Shown: positions 24,838-36,002 of the stretch, one piece after another
Position numbering within the stretch: position 1 is the first letter of the stretch
How the letters are laid out: the number at the start of each line of letters is the position of its first letter
Assembly: GCA_032622095.1 (NCBI GenBank)
Contig: CP136069.1
Span: 32,646,194 to 32,710,193 of the forward strand
Length of the DNA: 64,000 nt
Direction of reading: 5' to 3'
Source of the DNA: Siphonodentalium dalli
Taxonomy: Eukaryota; Mollusca; Scaphopoda; Gadilida; Siphonodentaliidae
The notes under the pieces: model-generated
What the model was told of the DNA's origin: nothing
Seen by the model: only the letters and a program-made list of their open reading frames with translations
The model's database searches: none
Position numbers and translations under genes: made by a program

Positions 24838-25125
24838 AACTTCAAACAGTTGGAAGTAGACACCTGTCGGAAGCAGGTACATGTTGGAAGCAGTCACCTG
24901 TTGGAAGCATGTGCTTGCTGGAAGCATGTGCCTGTTGGAAGTAGGTGCCTGATGGAAGTTGGTGCCAACTGGAAGTAGGTGCCTGCTGGAAGTAGGTGCC
25001 TGCTTGGAGTAGCTACCTGTTGGAAGTTGGTACATGCTGGAAGTAGGTGTATGCTGGATGAAGGTACCTGCTGAAAGTAGGTACCCACTGGAAGTAGTTA
25101 CCTGTTGGAAGTAGGTACCTGTCGG
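24838..25125. repeat. 17-bp minisatellite (GGAAGTAGGTGCCTGCT)
   Basis: Roughly seventeen variant copies run in tandem. A single orphan copy, ACTGGAAGTAGGTGG, is seen near 26752. The long minus-strand frame 24811-25194 is a translation of the repeat (TSSxHLLPxGTxFQ units) and has no other support. Confidence 0.9.
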
Positions 25126-25129
25126 ACAT

Positions 25130-25720
25130 TTCGACCAGAATGTTTTTCGACCCAAATTTTTCTGATTTTTTAGTGTCCCGTGGTCATTTGCCACACTCTA
25201 AAAACTTTCGGACCAAGCGCTGGGTCGAGTCATATTCGGACCACTCTTTCAATCTCGACCCAAATTGTTTTCGGCCCAAAATGTTCCGCCATCTGGCCAC
25301 TTGCCAATTTGGATTCATTGGGGCCATTTTCCCTTCATTTATTTTGCTTTGCCTAATTTCGTGGCATTTCGGATTTTTCGGCCCAAATTGTTTCTTATTT
25401 GTTACTACATGTAAGTACGTTCCCGTGGACATTTATCACATTTTCTAAAATATTTCTGACCGATTGGGTCGAGTCATATTCGGATCACTTTTTCAAACTC
25501 GACCCAAAACATTTTTGGCCCCACATTTCTCGCCCAGTTGGCCACTTAATAATTTGGGGTCATTTTCCACATTTTCCAAAAAATTCGGACCGAGCACAGG
25601 TTCAAGATTTTTTCTGACCACTTTTTCAAACTCGAACCAAAATTTTTTCGGCCCAAAATGTTCCGCCCAGCTGGCCACTTACGAAATTGGGGTTGTTTGG
25701 AACAATTTCCAATAGTTTGC
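25130..25720. repeat. Diverged tandem repeat rich in TCGACCCAAA and TTTTCGGCCCAAA
   Basis: Blocks containing GGGTCGAGTCATATTCGGA (25222, 25468) and GTTCCGCCCAGCTGGCCACT-like words recur with unequal spacing. Open frames on both strands here are repeat artefacts. The array lies in the intron of lectin gene 2, next to the donor of its first CTLD exon. Confidence 0.7.
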
Positions 25721-25880
25721 GAATAAGGAATAAGTTACGAAATTCACTTGCTTTTTGAATGACCTCCAGCTACAAATGTGTATTATAAAATATGTATACA
25801 TGCCTGAGACCACTCAAAAGCCACAACACGGTGTGAAATAGCCGGCAATAATCTGATGGACCCACAACGTAATAACTAAC

Positions 25881-26057
25881 CTGTCTGCAATCTTGATCGA
25901 ACCATTTGCCATATTTCCTCACTGCGTATTCGTATCAGCATCCCTTTATTAGCCACACAGTGTGCCTGGGCACCATCGTAGTTGCTGTTGGAAACGACCA
26001 CCCAATAACACACTCCAGTTCCAGTGTCGTATGTGTATTCAGCTGGGCATTCTGTAG
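25881..26057 (-). CDS. C-type lectin gene 2, N-terminal CTLD exon (partial gene)
   Basis: The minus-strand exon is bounded by an acceptor (ACATATAG) and a donor (GACAG followed by GTTAGT). It has 58 codons with two bases before and one after, the same phase as gene 1. It encodes TECPAEYTYDTGTGVCYWVV, then NYDGAQAHC, GMLIRIRSEEIW and MVRSRLQT. These give the long-form cysteine pair and first core cysteine of the CTLD. Shared words with gene 1 (CPAEYTYD, LIRIRS, MVRSRL) show a duplication that kept exon structure. The upstream start or signal exon was not found; a 628-bp foldback sits directly upstream, which may have lengthened that intron. Confidence 0.87.
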
Positions 26058-26077
26058 CTATATGTATAACAAATGAT

Positions 26078-26705
26078 CACAGGTCCCCTGGTGCGACAAC
26101 ACAACCACGAGGTTTATATCTATCGGACATGTATTGAGCATAGACTCACTCGCGATCAAAAATCATCAAAATCCCCAGTGCAGAAGATAATGCAACATAC
26201 CCAGTTCTCTAGACTATATTTGCAAATTTAATTTGGTGTATTTGCTACATCGATATGTGTAAGATCACCAAATATATGTATGAATATGTGCAAACTTTCG
26301 AAACTGGACAAACCCTTGAACAGATTCCCATCAAATTTAGCATAGAACTACAACATAATTTATACAGCTGAGGTCACACAAACAGGATCATACAAGGTGA
26401 TTCACTGTGACAAGTGGAATTATGCAGTAGTACTGTGCTATATAATTTGATGGGAATCTGTTCAAGGGTTTGTCCAACATTCGAAAGTGTGCACATTATT
26501 CATGTATATCGTTAATGATCTTCGGCGTATCGACGCGGGAGCTATACCAAAATAAAAGGTTCGAATATGGTCTAAAGAACTGGGTAAGTGGCATTATCTT
26601 ATGCACAGGGGATATTGATGAATTTTGATCGCAAGTGAGTCTATGATATAAACCTTGTATTAAGGTATATACTCATGGTTAGGTTGTCGCACCAGGGGAC
26701 CTGTG
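26078..26705. repeat. 628-bp foldback element
   Basis: The termini are exact complements: CACAGGTCCCCTGGTGCGAC at 26078 and GTCGCACCAGGGGACCTGTG ending at 26705. Inner parts also pair, for example ACCCTTGAACAGATTCCCAT with ATGGGAATCTGTTCAAGGGT. The arms are about 250 bp with a short centre. No target duplication is obvious. A degraded relative lies at 12500-12640. It sits 20 bp upstream of a lectin exon. Confidence 0.88.
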
Positions 26706-27699
26706 CGAAGAATACATGTGTATAACCGTTATGAATAAACGGATTGCATACTGGAAGTAGGTGGAAGGTTTAAGTGTATGTGAGAGTGACCTTGTCAAAT
26801 ATCACCCACCGGACCTTGTATCCTGGATTTGTTTCACGACCCCACTGTCGGCGTTGGGTGTTTCGCACACTCTTAATGTGCTGTATAAAAATAAACCATC
26901 GGCTAACACAATGTATTGCAGACGGTTATTCTTCGAACAACTTGAATGTAATCACGTGACATTGGTATTTTCATTGTGGGATCACCCGACGCGTGCCGTT
27001 AAGTTGGCATGAACACGATTTTGGACAGTGTTCGCTTGATCTTCACGCAGGATTTGCTTGATGTGGATATGCACTTGATGCGATGGGGTCTATTAGCAAC
27101 GGAGTCGCTGTCAGTTTATTTGTGGACTCGATATATCGCGACCTGAGTTCCAACTTGTCCGATGTGACATACTGGTACGAAACGTCCGTTCTATATTCAC
27201 TGGGACCGAAATTTCAAGCTCTACCCGATTGGCTCAAACCTGGTGCTGTAACTTGATTCTACGAAGAGCAAAATACGATTCCTGTTTGTCCGTTGTGCTC
27301 GAAAGTAGTATGAATTTAATTCCAATATGTCTCATTTATCCAACGCAGTTATAATTGTTGTTTCTATTATCTCCTTACTCACACTTTGCCCATAATTCAG
27401 TTACAGGTTGTTCCATGTGTTGAAAAATCGAAATTTACTCACTTGGAACAATATGGAACCGAATTACATGACACGCGTTTAAAGAACTAAATGTTTTTGC
27501 CATACTAATTTAGTTCCAATTTGTTCCATCCGTTGATTCTACGTCATTTATGTGACGTGGAATAATTGAGGTCCGAATAACTACACGTTACGTCAAATAG
27601 GACAAAGTGGAACTGATTGGTTAATTTAGGTTTTGAACGGTTGGTGAGATACTGGATTTTAGCTACCCCTCCTCAAACACTTTTTTGTCGAAAATTACA
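26706..27699. other. Upstream of lectin gene 2; no exon identified
   Basis: This should contain, or lead to, the first exon of lectin gene 2, but no start plus signal peptide with a matching donor phase was found. The frame 26761-27012 is unsupported. Confidence 0.4.
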
Positions 27700-28300
27700 T
27701 AATTTTGTTAACAACTGTAGAAACATTTTCTAATTGATCTCAATGGGACCCAACAAAACTCTTGTACTGAGCGTGTTGTCCAGAAATACCGTTTAATTGA
27801 TTGCAGATTTATACAGGCTTCCAGACCCCACAGTTACAACAACAAGAACATATTTTATTGATACCAGGTAATTCTGCATGAATTAACGTCGATTGTATAA
27901 TATTAAAATATTTCTTATAAACAACACATGGCCAATTATATAATTCATATGGCTCAGTAGTTATCTGGACAGCACATGTAAAACGAATTTGACAGAAATT
28001 GTGAACGGTTTTCCAATATTGGATTTTTAGCAGCAACCGCTCACCCGAACACGTTTTATTTATGATAACGACAACAAAAACATTTCTAGATGATTATAAT
28101 GGGGACCAAATCATGATTCAGTGTCACCAGGCTTCCAAACCACCAGTTACAACAACACATGTTGTTTATAACATGTAATTTTATATTAATATATTGCGAC
28201 TTTGTAGAACTAAAGTATTTGTTCTAAATGACAAACTAACATATACAAAACAAAATCATTGTTGCTGCCATAGTGATTTTTAGAGTTCCTCTAAATCGAC
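27700..28300. repeat. Old tandem duplication, about 310 bp
   Basis: CAGGCTTCCAGACCCCACAG (27815) and CAGGCTTCCAAACCACCAG (28129) head related blocks. Both are followed by GTTACAACAACA and preceded by AAACATTTCTA-like words. The copies are strongly diverged. Confidence 0.55.
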
Positions 28301-29448
28301 CAAAATATAGAAACAATGGATAATGTATTGTAATTCTCATAAACTATTCTGATCAAGGTGGCAAGCGTTAGTACATATATGTTCTATGGTTTGAGGTCCC
28401 CCCTACACTATGAGAAGTCTTGAACACATCACGAACTGGAGGAATATGAGTTCAATATCAACTGAGGGTTTGTACAAAGGATAGTTATATAAGGAAATAC
28501 ACAATGTTTATGGATGGGTTGGTTCCATAAATAGTGTGGCACTATAAACAACGCGGCTGCATGGCAAATATGAAAGGAGAATTTTCTATTTTTCGAGAAC
28601 AGTCCTAGGACCATAATATAAGTAATGGTGCGCTGTTTCTATTTTGCCACACGACAGAGAGGTGACGATTTAAAGTGAGTACTCAATAAGCCATAGTTAA
28701 AACTACTGCATTTCAAATCTTAAGCGAGAATGGAGTATTCAGCTAACAACTGTCACAACAAATTCTATCTCGAACTGGGACCACCCATAATATGAAGTAG
28801 ATTGTTGAGGAACAAGAGGTATTAACAGAGAGGTATATTCCCTGTCCTATTTGTTCAATGGCATAACGAGACAAAATGTGTGAAGAGCGAATTTACTATC
28901 AACATATTTGGTTGTCTGTGGGCTTGGGCGTAACTGGCTAGGGTCCGATGGGGTCGGACGAACCAGCCCTTGGAAGGACAATGCTCATTGTCCTGTCCGA
29001 CCGTGCACTCTCTACAATATGCACGTTCTCCAAAAATAAATGACATTGAGTGTTACTAAAATTACATTAATATCTGCCATATTAAAGAAGGTAGCAAATA
29101 ATAATGGCTGTTCATGGCGCTTATCCTTGTTCTAAGAAGCTTTTAAACATTACACTATTGTCCCAGTCATGTTGTACAAGCCAACCAACGAATCGGCTGC
29201 AACCATTATATTAATGTACATGCGCTACTCTAGTTTCATCAGAACGAGATCTGATACTCACCAGTATGGCAATCTGAGTGGTACTGGTACTCGTTTAACG
29301 CATGAATGTGTGAAGTAGGCAAAGTACGAGCGACCTTTAACGTCGCTCAAATCTGCCAAGCCTCTGTTGTGTGAAAACTCACAATAAACCACCGGCGGGC
29401 TGCGAATCACTGGACCAGCGTATTCTAGTGGGGGACATGTCTCTATTC
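28301..29448. other. Non-coding; short hairpin only
   Basis: No supported exon. A GTCGGACAGGACAATG-type hairpin is seen around 28953-29005. The region 28795-28865 resembles the stretch 22145-22210, another dispersed repeat. Confidence 0.4.
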
Positions 29449-29590
29449 CGAATGTTCGCTGTTCCGAAGGTTCATTATTCCGAAGGTTCTCTATTCCGAA
29501 GGTTCGCCTTTCGGAAGGTTCACTATTCCGAAGGTTTGCTATTCCGAAGGTTCTCTACATGTATTCCGACGGTTCTCTATTCCTAAGGTT
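29449..29590. repeat. 16-bp minisatellite (TTCCGAAGGTTCxxTA)
   Basis: About eight or nine tandem variants run here. The plus frame 29371-29586 is the repeat translated and has no other support. Confidence 0.88.
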
Positions 29591-29982
29591 TTTGTTATTT
29601 TAAAGGTTAATTCTATATTCTAAAGTATTGAGAGGGTTCCTTATCACGAAGACTCTTTTCATGAAGGAAATAACTTAAACATAAAAATAATAAATGTGAT
29701 TTTTGTTTTGTTTTCGCTGGTTTCCTTTAGATTTAATGTCATTACGTATGACGTTATTTCTCAATACATATTCACGTCACGCAGTCCACACAATTGCTAT
29801 GTTTCCATACGATTTAATGACATTACGTGCGACGTTATATCTCAATAATATTAGAGGCAAGAATACGCCAGCTACAGGCGGATTATAACAGTGGAGCTAT
29901 AACGCCTAATGAATTCATACTGCGTGGAAGAATATCGCTGAATAGAATGGTATGAGATGAGCCTAACTATAATGAAATCTAT

Positions 29983-30200
29983 TAGCGGGTCGTCACACCA
30001 AAAGTTGAAGAAAATAATCAAATAATATGTCCATGAGGATCTTGTTAAAGATATCGTAAGCATTGGCGGTGGGTATTGCTGTTAAAATAGTCACAATCGC
30101 CATAAACAGAAATAACATTAAATTATAACCAAATTTTGTTCTTATAGGGTGGATACACACATGCATGTAATCTCTGTATGTAAAATCCATGTATTTTACA
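29983..30200. repeat. Left inverted-repeat arm of an unidentified transposon family
   Basis: It begins ATCTATTAGCGGG and CGTCACACCAAAAGTTGAAG. Its complement is at 34340-34562 and resumes after the hAT insertion at 35134-35153. Inner words GGCGGTGGGTAT and AAACAGAAA recur near the right end of the TTAA element at 40698-41191, so these are relatives. A further inverted partial copy is at 31600-31700. No target duplication could be fixed. Confidence 0.65.
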
Positions 30201-30230
30201 TGGTCACACCAATCATTGATAGCATTAATC

Positions 30231-32470
30231 GCATGCGCGCGATCGGTCCATTTAAACAGGCGAGACCAGTGAGTAGTTTTTAGCCAAACTCAAACTAACT
30301 GCTATCAAGAGATTTCAGGCCAGTCATAACCATGTCTTCTTTCATGGGTGCCGAAATGAATAAATCCTGTATTATATCTGTTGCTGTTTTTCACGAGTTT
30401 TAGTTCATTTCGAAAAGTGGGTTTGAGTCCGTCGATTTTATACTTGATTTGTTTCTCGTCATTTCTTGGAAACAGGGTCATCCAAAATAAAAATAAAATG
30501 TGCAGACTTTTGAAGCTCTTTTATGACGATTGTGATAAATGAGTGTTTAATTTCCCACACACTGACTCCCAATTTTATCTCGTCCAGCAAAACCCGAACG
30601 GCTCTATGGATCCACATTTTGGAAGTGCTATATTAACACACATGGCAATCAACTGACTCAAACATGGTGAATTCTATGCTAAGTGATTTATCCTAATCGG
30701 ACAACAAAATTAATGCAGGTACAGCGTTGAAAGAAAAAAGAGTCAACCCCCCCCCCCCATTTTTAACCCAGACTTTACAGAACAGTATATGTTACTCAGG
30801 CCAAAGGATGAACAGGTTCCTAACTGTCACAATTTTAGACTGTTCAGTCTTGAATTATAACATTTTGGACTATAATCCATTATTGTGGGAGGGGGCTGGT
30901 TCTCGAAAGTTTCGAATAACTAAGGGATTTAGTTGGATGTATCGGCCGGGATTATCTGGGCAAGAATGTACAACATAATGTTTTACTTAAATTTTCCATA
31001 GTTGTAATTTGTTCGTATATAACATATGAGAGGAAGGGTAACGTAGTTGTGAACTCGTAGCTAGACATCCCTATTCCCAAATGAAGACACACAGCAACAC
31101 CACCTTCTATACCTTCAAATTTAAAGCTGTAATAATATGTTCATAATTATATGAATAGCAGAAATTGCTGCAAATGAGATTACTCACTCATAGCAAACAA
31201 ACACGACAGATATGACTGTCAACTACAATATTTACAAATCAAGAGTGGCTTCTTGGCCTCGGTATGGGGTCAGGACTCAGTATGTCGATGAAATATGTAG
31301 TGGTCAGTCCGGTAGCTTCCGGGATAATATAGCCCCCATGTTGGGGATCATAGCCCCTGCATTGGGGAAATCCTGGGACCATCTCTGGTACAAAATCAAG
31401 AAAAGACTGACAATTATATCAACAGAACGTCCAACATTTGGGTTATCGCGGGAACAATTATTTTAAGCGGCCTGACGACTTCGTCCAGTCAACGGCTCTA
31501 TGCACGTTCTGAGCTTGACTCACTGTGGTCAAACATAGCCGCAATGATTGGGTTGTCAGCAGACACATATTACATGGTCTGTATGATTCATGTAAAACGC
31601 AAAATACATGATATTTACAGAGATTACATGCATGTGTGTATCCACCCATACCAATCATAAATATCGCTTAAATTGCAGCATAGTATGTAAACAAACGCCA
31701 TATTATGTAAACAAACAGTACGTAAAGAGTATGCGACAAGCAAAACATTTAGCACTGATGAGACCCCACACTTACGGAACTTTTGTCAGAAATGCCACCA
31801 AGTTGTTTACAATATACCGGTATACATGTAGCTATCGCTAATTTTCACCTCTCAAGATTTCAGTGTTGAATGGGTAACCCTGAATCACTCTATTAAACAA
31901 TCGCAACGGTGTTGAGTGTTTTGCTTATCGCTCACTATTTACGTGCTATATATAAACAAACGATTGACTCACACAAAGTGTGTTTTGTGGATAATAACGC
32001 GTTCATATGAACATTAGCCTATACTATTAGTTTATTCTTGGGAAAAGATTTGTAAATGTTATTTATAAATTATAACCTATAACGAAGGCCATCCATGCCT
32101 TTAAGTTCCAAAGATATAAGGAGAATCACTGCATTTTAATTGCATGCCTGTGAACCGGGACCGCATGCATCGTGGTGCAACTGTTTTGTGTTGAAGCGGT
32201 AACCTTACCATGGTGTTGGAAATTACCGCAGTGTAATACCGCAGCAGTACCGGGATAACACCACGTTAGAGATGGTCAATTACTTTAAGTATATGCAGGT
32301 TTAAAATCATCATGCTTGGGAAAGGCTGCCATCTATGTTCTTATAAACAAAGCATCAATTTGACCTAATCTGGAAACATACTGGTAGTGCTACAATCAAG
32401 ATAACTTCAGCCCACGATTCTGGGCGTAAAGTCCATTATAGAGCAGTAACGGAATGCGACTCGGTCCAAA
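30231..32470. other. Non-coding between inverted-repeat arms
   Basis: No transposase or other recognised domain is visible between the two arms. Open frames 30727-30978 and 31212-31466 have no splice or family support. A partial arm copy lies at 31600-31720. Near 32200-32265, ATTACCGCAGT-type words appear that recur at 36.5-38.8 kb. Confidence 0.4.
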
Positions 32471-32476
32471 ACGGCA

Positions 32477-32597
32477 TCAACCCAACCGATAACACAAGCT
32501 GTGGACCAGGAAAACTTGGTCTAATAAGGTACATGTACATGCCTGTATTACATCCATTAAAGGGTACACTAAATCCGGCCGTTTATGAGACCATCTC
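32477..32597 (-). CDS. Possible last exon of the cystine-knot gene
   Basis: Read on the minus strand, a weak acceptor (TATAAAAG) would open a 39-codon frame in the right phase for the exon at 33091. It encodes RPDLVYPLMDVIQACTC, then TLLDQVFLVHS, ending at TGA. A C-x-C near the end is what cystine-knot ligands need. Against it, the acceptor is poor and part of the exon lies in the arm of a foldback (32585-32806). Treat as a lead. Confidence 0.3.
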
Positions 32598-32806
32598 CTT
32601 TTATACTCAACAGAATATATGCAACAAATGAATGAATTTGGGCCATGGATTAGTGCAACACTTGTGTGCTCTATGAACAATGCAAACAACATGGTATTTA
32701 TAATGAAAGTGAATTATTGGTTGAAGTCCTAAATTCATTTTCATTATAATTTATACCATGTTGTTTGCATATATTCTGCTGAGCATAAGAGGAGATGCTC
32801 TTAATG
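32585..32806. repeat. Foldback with a gap in one arm
   Basis: GCAAACAACATGGTATTTAT pairs with ATAAATTATACCATGTTGTTTG-like sequence, and CAGAATATATGC pairs with GCATATATTCTG. About 50 bp lie between the two paired parts of the left arm but not of the right one, which suggests a later insertion or a deletion. Confidence 0.75.
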
Positions 32807-33090
32807 CTCACTGTAAAACACTCCTCATATGGAACTTAAAGAGCTTTTATCTATCTTCTACTGGAAACAACTGTTAAATTTATAAGACTTTATTAAGTCT
32901 TTTCACAGTGCATACATGTATAGTCTACATTTAAGAAATAAATACACGGTGTATCGGTGTGTATTTTAATTTACATGTACTATATTGACTAACATTTGTA
33001 TACAGACCGATGCTCACAAATAACTAGCAGTTTTGTTTATATAACAATACTCAGACGTTCATTGTTGGAGAACATCAATACTGAATATAC

Positions 33091-33309
33091 CTGTGGGTAA
33101 TCAATAGATAACGTCTTCTCGGTACACAACAGCTAGGGATATCGGTTTGGTTGATGCATTTTTGGATCGAGTCCCATCCATGTTCATGGACCACTGTGTG
33201 GAAAGTCTTAGGGCACAATCCGGCACATGTATTATGTATACTTGTAAAATACTCATTAAGAGCACAAGGCTCTAGCTGAGGGTGACATACTTTCATGCAC
33301 ATATAATTA
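33091..33309 (-). CDS. Cystine-knot ligand-like exon (TGF-beta or glycoprotein-hormone type)
   Basis: On the minus strand, a 219-bp frame runs from the acceptor TTTTGTCCAG to the donor CCCACAG followed by GTATAT; phase is 1 in and 2 out. It encodes MKVCHPQLEPCALNEYF, HNTCAGLCPKTF, KCINQTDIPSCCVPRRR. The core is C-x-G-x-C-P, then 26 residues, then CCVP. That spacing is close to TGF-beta family ligands (CxGxC, about 28 residues, CC) and also resembles the glycoprotein-hormone alpha or CTCK layout. Such proteins are secreted dimeric signals. The closing C-x-C should be in a later exon; 32477-32597 is one candidate. Upstream exons were not found. The family level is uncertain, but frame, cysteines and both splice sites agree. 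Confidence 0.5.
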
Positions 33310-33459
33310 CTGGACAAAACAGAGTTGATTCCAAACTCATTTTGTCAAAAAAAAAAACTTTGAATGAATATAAACAAATCCCATGTCAATAGATCAAAAT
33401 CAATCACAAATTTAATCAGTCACCACTCCTTGCCGATACACGCGTGCCTGCTAGACAAT

Positions 33460-34285
33460 TAAGCTCGGACAATTTTTGCATGTTGCAAAAAGATATTAAT
33501 CCATCCATGACCGGAGCTTCCATCAATTTCAAAAACCCTCTGCCAATGCATTCTCTTATATATGCGAATGAGAATACATACATTGGCCTATTACAATATT
33601 TATGTCGACCTTGTAAGCCAGTACATTCTGTTATATATATATGAGGCTGCCTATGGGAGACTCTCGTATACATATGAGAGAATACATTGGCACATGATCT
33701 GTAATGATGCACCCATGCAGACGCACACGGCTGCACATATACAGGACCGCATAAGTGTTAAATACATGTATCTGTGCTAATATTTTTTTAATCGACCCAA
33801 CATGATAGGAATATATGCTCGGACAAAGTTATGAATGCAAGCCTGCAAATTTGAGGCGAACGACCGTTCAATTCGCCTTCAGGTTATCTAAAATGAAAAT
33901 GCCGCGAAGGAAAAACAGGTCACGCCAAAGTTTTAAAACAATTAAGAATTTTTGCATGTTGCGAAAACATATAACCCATCCATGACTGGAGCTTCCAGCA
34001 ATTTTCAAAAACCCTGTGCCAATGCATTATCTTATATATGCGAGTCTCCCATATCTCATATATAGGAGAATACGTTCATTGGCCTATTACAATATTTATG
34101 TCGACCTTGTAAGCCAGTACATTCTGTTACATATATGAGGCTCCCTGTGGGAGACTCGTATACATATATGAGAGAATGCATTGGCACAGGATCTGTAATG
34201 ATGCACCCATGCAGACGCACAGGGCCGCACAGACACAGGGCCGCATAAGTGTTAAATACATGTATCTGTGCTAATATTTTTTTAG
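33460..34285. repeat. Two tandem copies of a palindrome-bearing repeat
   Basis: 33460-33790 and 33945-34285 share long near-identical runs, such as TACAATATTTATGTCGACCT and CCATGCAGACGCACA. They also share the hairpin words ATATGCGAGTCTCCCATA and GAGAGAATGCATTGGCAC. The same family occurs inverted at 9855-10075. The minus frame 33416-33736 is part of the repeat. Confidence 0.85.
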
Positions 34286-34339
34286 TATTTTGCTTATCAC
34301 ATTCTCTTTAAATACTATTTGTTTAAATAACATGGCGTT

Positions 34340-34562
34340 TGTTTACCTAACCACAGTAATAACATGACAATAACTTGCCGCAATTCACGCGATATTTATG
34401 ATTGGTATAAGATCAAAGTTTGTCTATAATATAATATTATTTATGTTTATGGCGTTTTAACAGATGTGACTATTTTAACAGAAAAACCCACCGCAACTCT
34501 TTCTGTGTCTTTAACAAGATCCTCATCGATGTATTATTTTCTTTAACTTTTGGTGTGACAAC
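34340..34562. repeat. Right inverted-repeat arm, split by a hAT-like insertion
   Basis: This is the complement of 29983-30200: it contains TAACAAGATCCTCATCGATG and ends CTTTTGGTGTGACAAC. The terminal piece CCCGCTAATAGAT lies beyond the inserted element at 35142-35153, so the arm was cut by that insertion. Confidence 0.7.
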
Positions 34563-35133
34563 CAGGGTCCGCCCTGGACCAAAATTTACTTTTGCCAAAT
34601 AATTTGCCAAATGAAAATATTTTTTGCCAAATTATTTCAGCAATTGCACAATGTTATCCCTGATAGTATAATTTTCTGCAACATTATGTCTTAATTCGAC
34701 ACTGGCGGTTTAAACGACTTTTGATATCGATAGAAAAGCAGTTATAGTGCATAATTAGTTATACCTGTCTTAACATCTCTCTTGTGGTTTATCATACAAC
34801 AATAAGCCAATCACCGAACAATACAATAGTAGAAGGTTTCTCCATCAGTATGGCACATCACAGGAGGATTAGTAATCCTCAGTACTAATGCTATGAGATT
34901 AACTGCATCTTCATAGAGGTGTTAATTTCCCTAAACCTTATAAAACACCACTAATATATAATTACGATATAAGGTTTCCTGAAATTAATGGTATTGATTT
35001 GACCAATATTTTTCAAATTGCTTGAGGAATTAAAAAGTGACTTGCCAAAACTTTTGCCAAATGAAATTATTTTTTGCCAAATGTGAATTATTTTTGCCAT
35101 TGCCTAATTTGGCAAGTGGCAGCGCGAACCCTG
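34563..35133. mobile_element. Non-autonomous hAT-like element, 571 bp
   Basis: Ends are CAGGGTCCGCC on the left and GCGCGAACCCTG on the right, imperfect terminal inverted repeats. Both sides carry the 8-bp direct repeat GTGACAAC (34555-34562 and 35134-35141), the target length typical of hAT transposons. Removing the element restores the inverted-repeat arm that matches 29983. TTTGCCAAAT words cluster inside both ends and could be subterminal transposase sites. No transposase is encoded. Confidence 0.85.
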
Positions 35134-35153
35134 GTGACAACCCGCTAATAGAT

Positions 35154-36002
35154 CCCGGAATAATAACCGAATGGTACCGTAACCCCACCAGTGACCGTTC
35201 CGATTACGTGGTCATTACCGGGGTATCACCCCATTTTTTCAACTCAATTGCTTAGTGGTACGAAGTGTCTGGAGCACTTTTGGTGGATAAAAGCGAATGT
35301 AAAACAGGCCTTTTGCAAGAATCAAACTATAGCATTTCTGCACCATTTATACCTGAAATTTTGACAAGTTATCTCGGGAACGGTACCCGTAGATTCCGAG
35401 AATGCAATAAAAAGTTTCGCTCCAAAATGGCAGGTACAACCTTTTAGAAGCCCACTGACAATTACATGTACTAGTAGTTGTATTTGTGATTTGTCATTGG
35501 TTGTGTTCGGCTTTTAGATGGAGTGATGGACAATAAATGACATCAAATGTGTCAAAATTTAGCAGTGCAGCCATCATAGTTACCTAAGATAAACAGAATT
35601 AAATAACACCCAAATGAAATTCCAAATGAGCATATAAAAGTATACGTAGCATTTATGTCGACTATGGTTTAAACATACATGTAACTTATATGTTCATAAA
35701 TTGATTTATGACAAAAGGGATTGGAGGACAAGTGCTATAACCACTTGGATTACCCTCCTCTCTCTAAAACACAATGAAAATCCCTAGTTGTTTCAGCACT
35801 ACATATACATGTACATGTATGCCGCCAGGCCTGAACCACATTACGGCATAAATCCATTATTTGGCATGCATCTCTCAGGATCTCTGTTCATTGTTCCATC
35901 CTACATAAACATAGGACCCTCTCAAATAAAACATCGCTTTAGCTTGAGAGGCGCCATATTCGGTTTGGAAAACCTGAACCATTACAGTAGATTTACATGC
36001 AG
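35154..36002. other. Non-coding; nothing firm
   Basis: The plus frame 35265-35447 and its neighbours have no recognised domain or convincing splice sites. No repeat boundary was identified. Confidence 0.4.

Noticed and set aside
24811-25194. A 127-codon minus frame rich in Thr, Ser and Gln, mucin-like at first sight
   Set aside because: It is the 17-bp minisatellite translated; 17 is not a multiple of 3, so the apparent peptide repeat is a three-unit frame cycle.
33416-33736. A 106-codon minus frame next to the cystine-knot exon
   Set aside because: It lies wholly in the palindrome-bearing repeat that also occurs at 34.0 and 9.9 kb.
29983-35153. One 5.2-kb transposon bounded by the inverted arms
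   Set aside because: No transposase and no target duplication were found, and a third partial arm at 31.6 kb shows that separate small elements could give the same picture.
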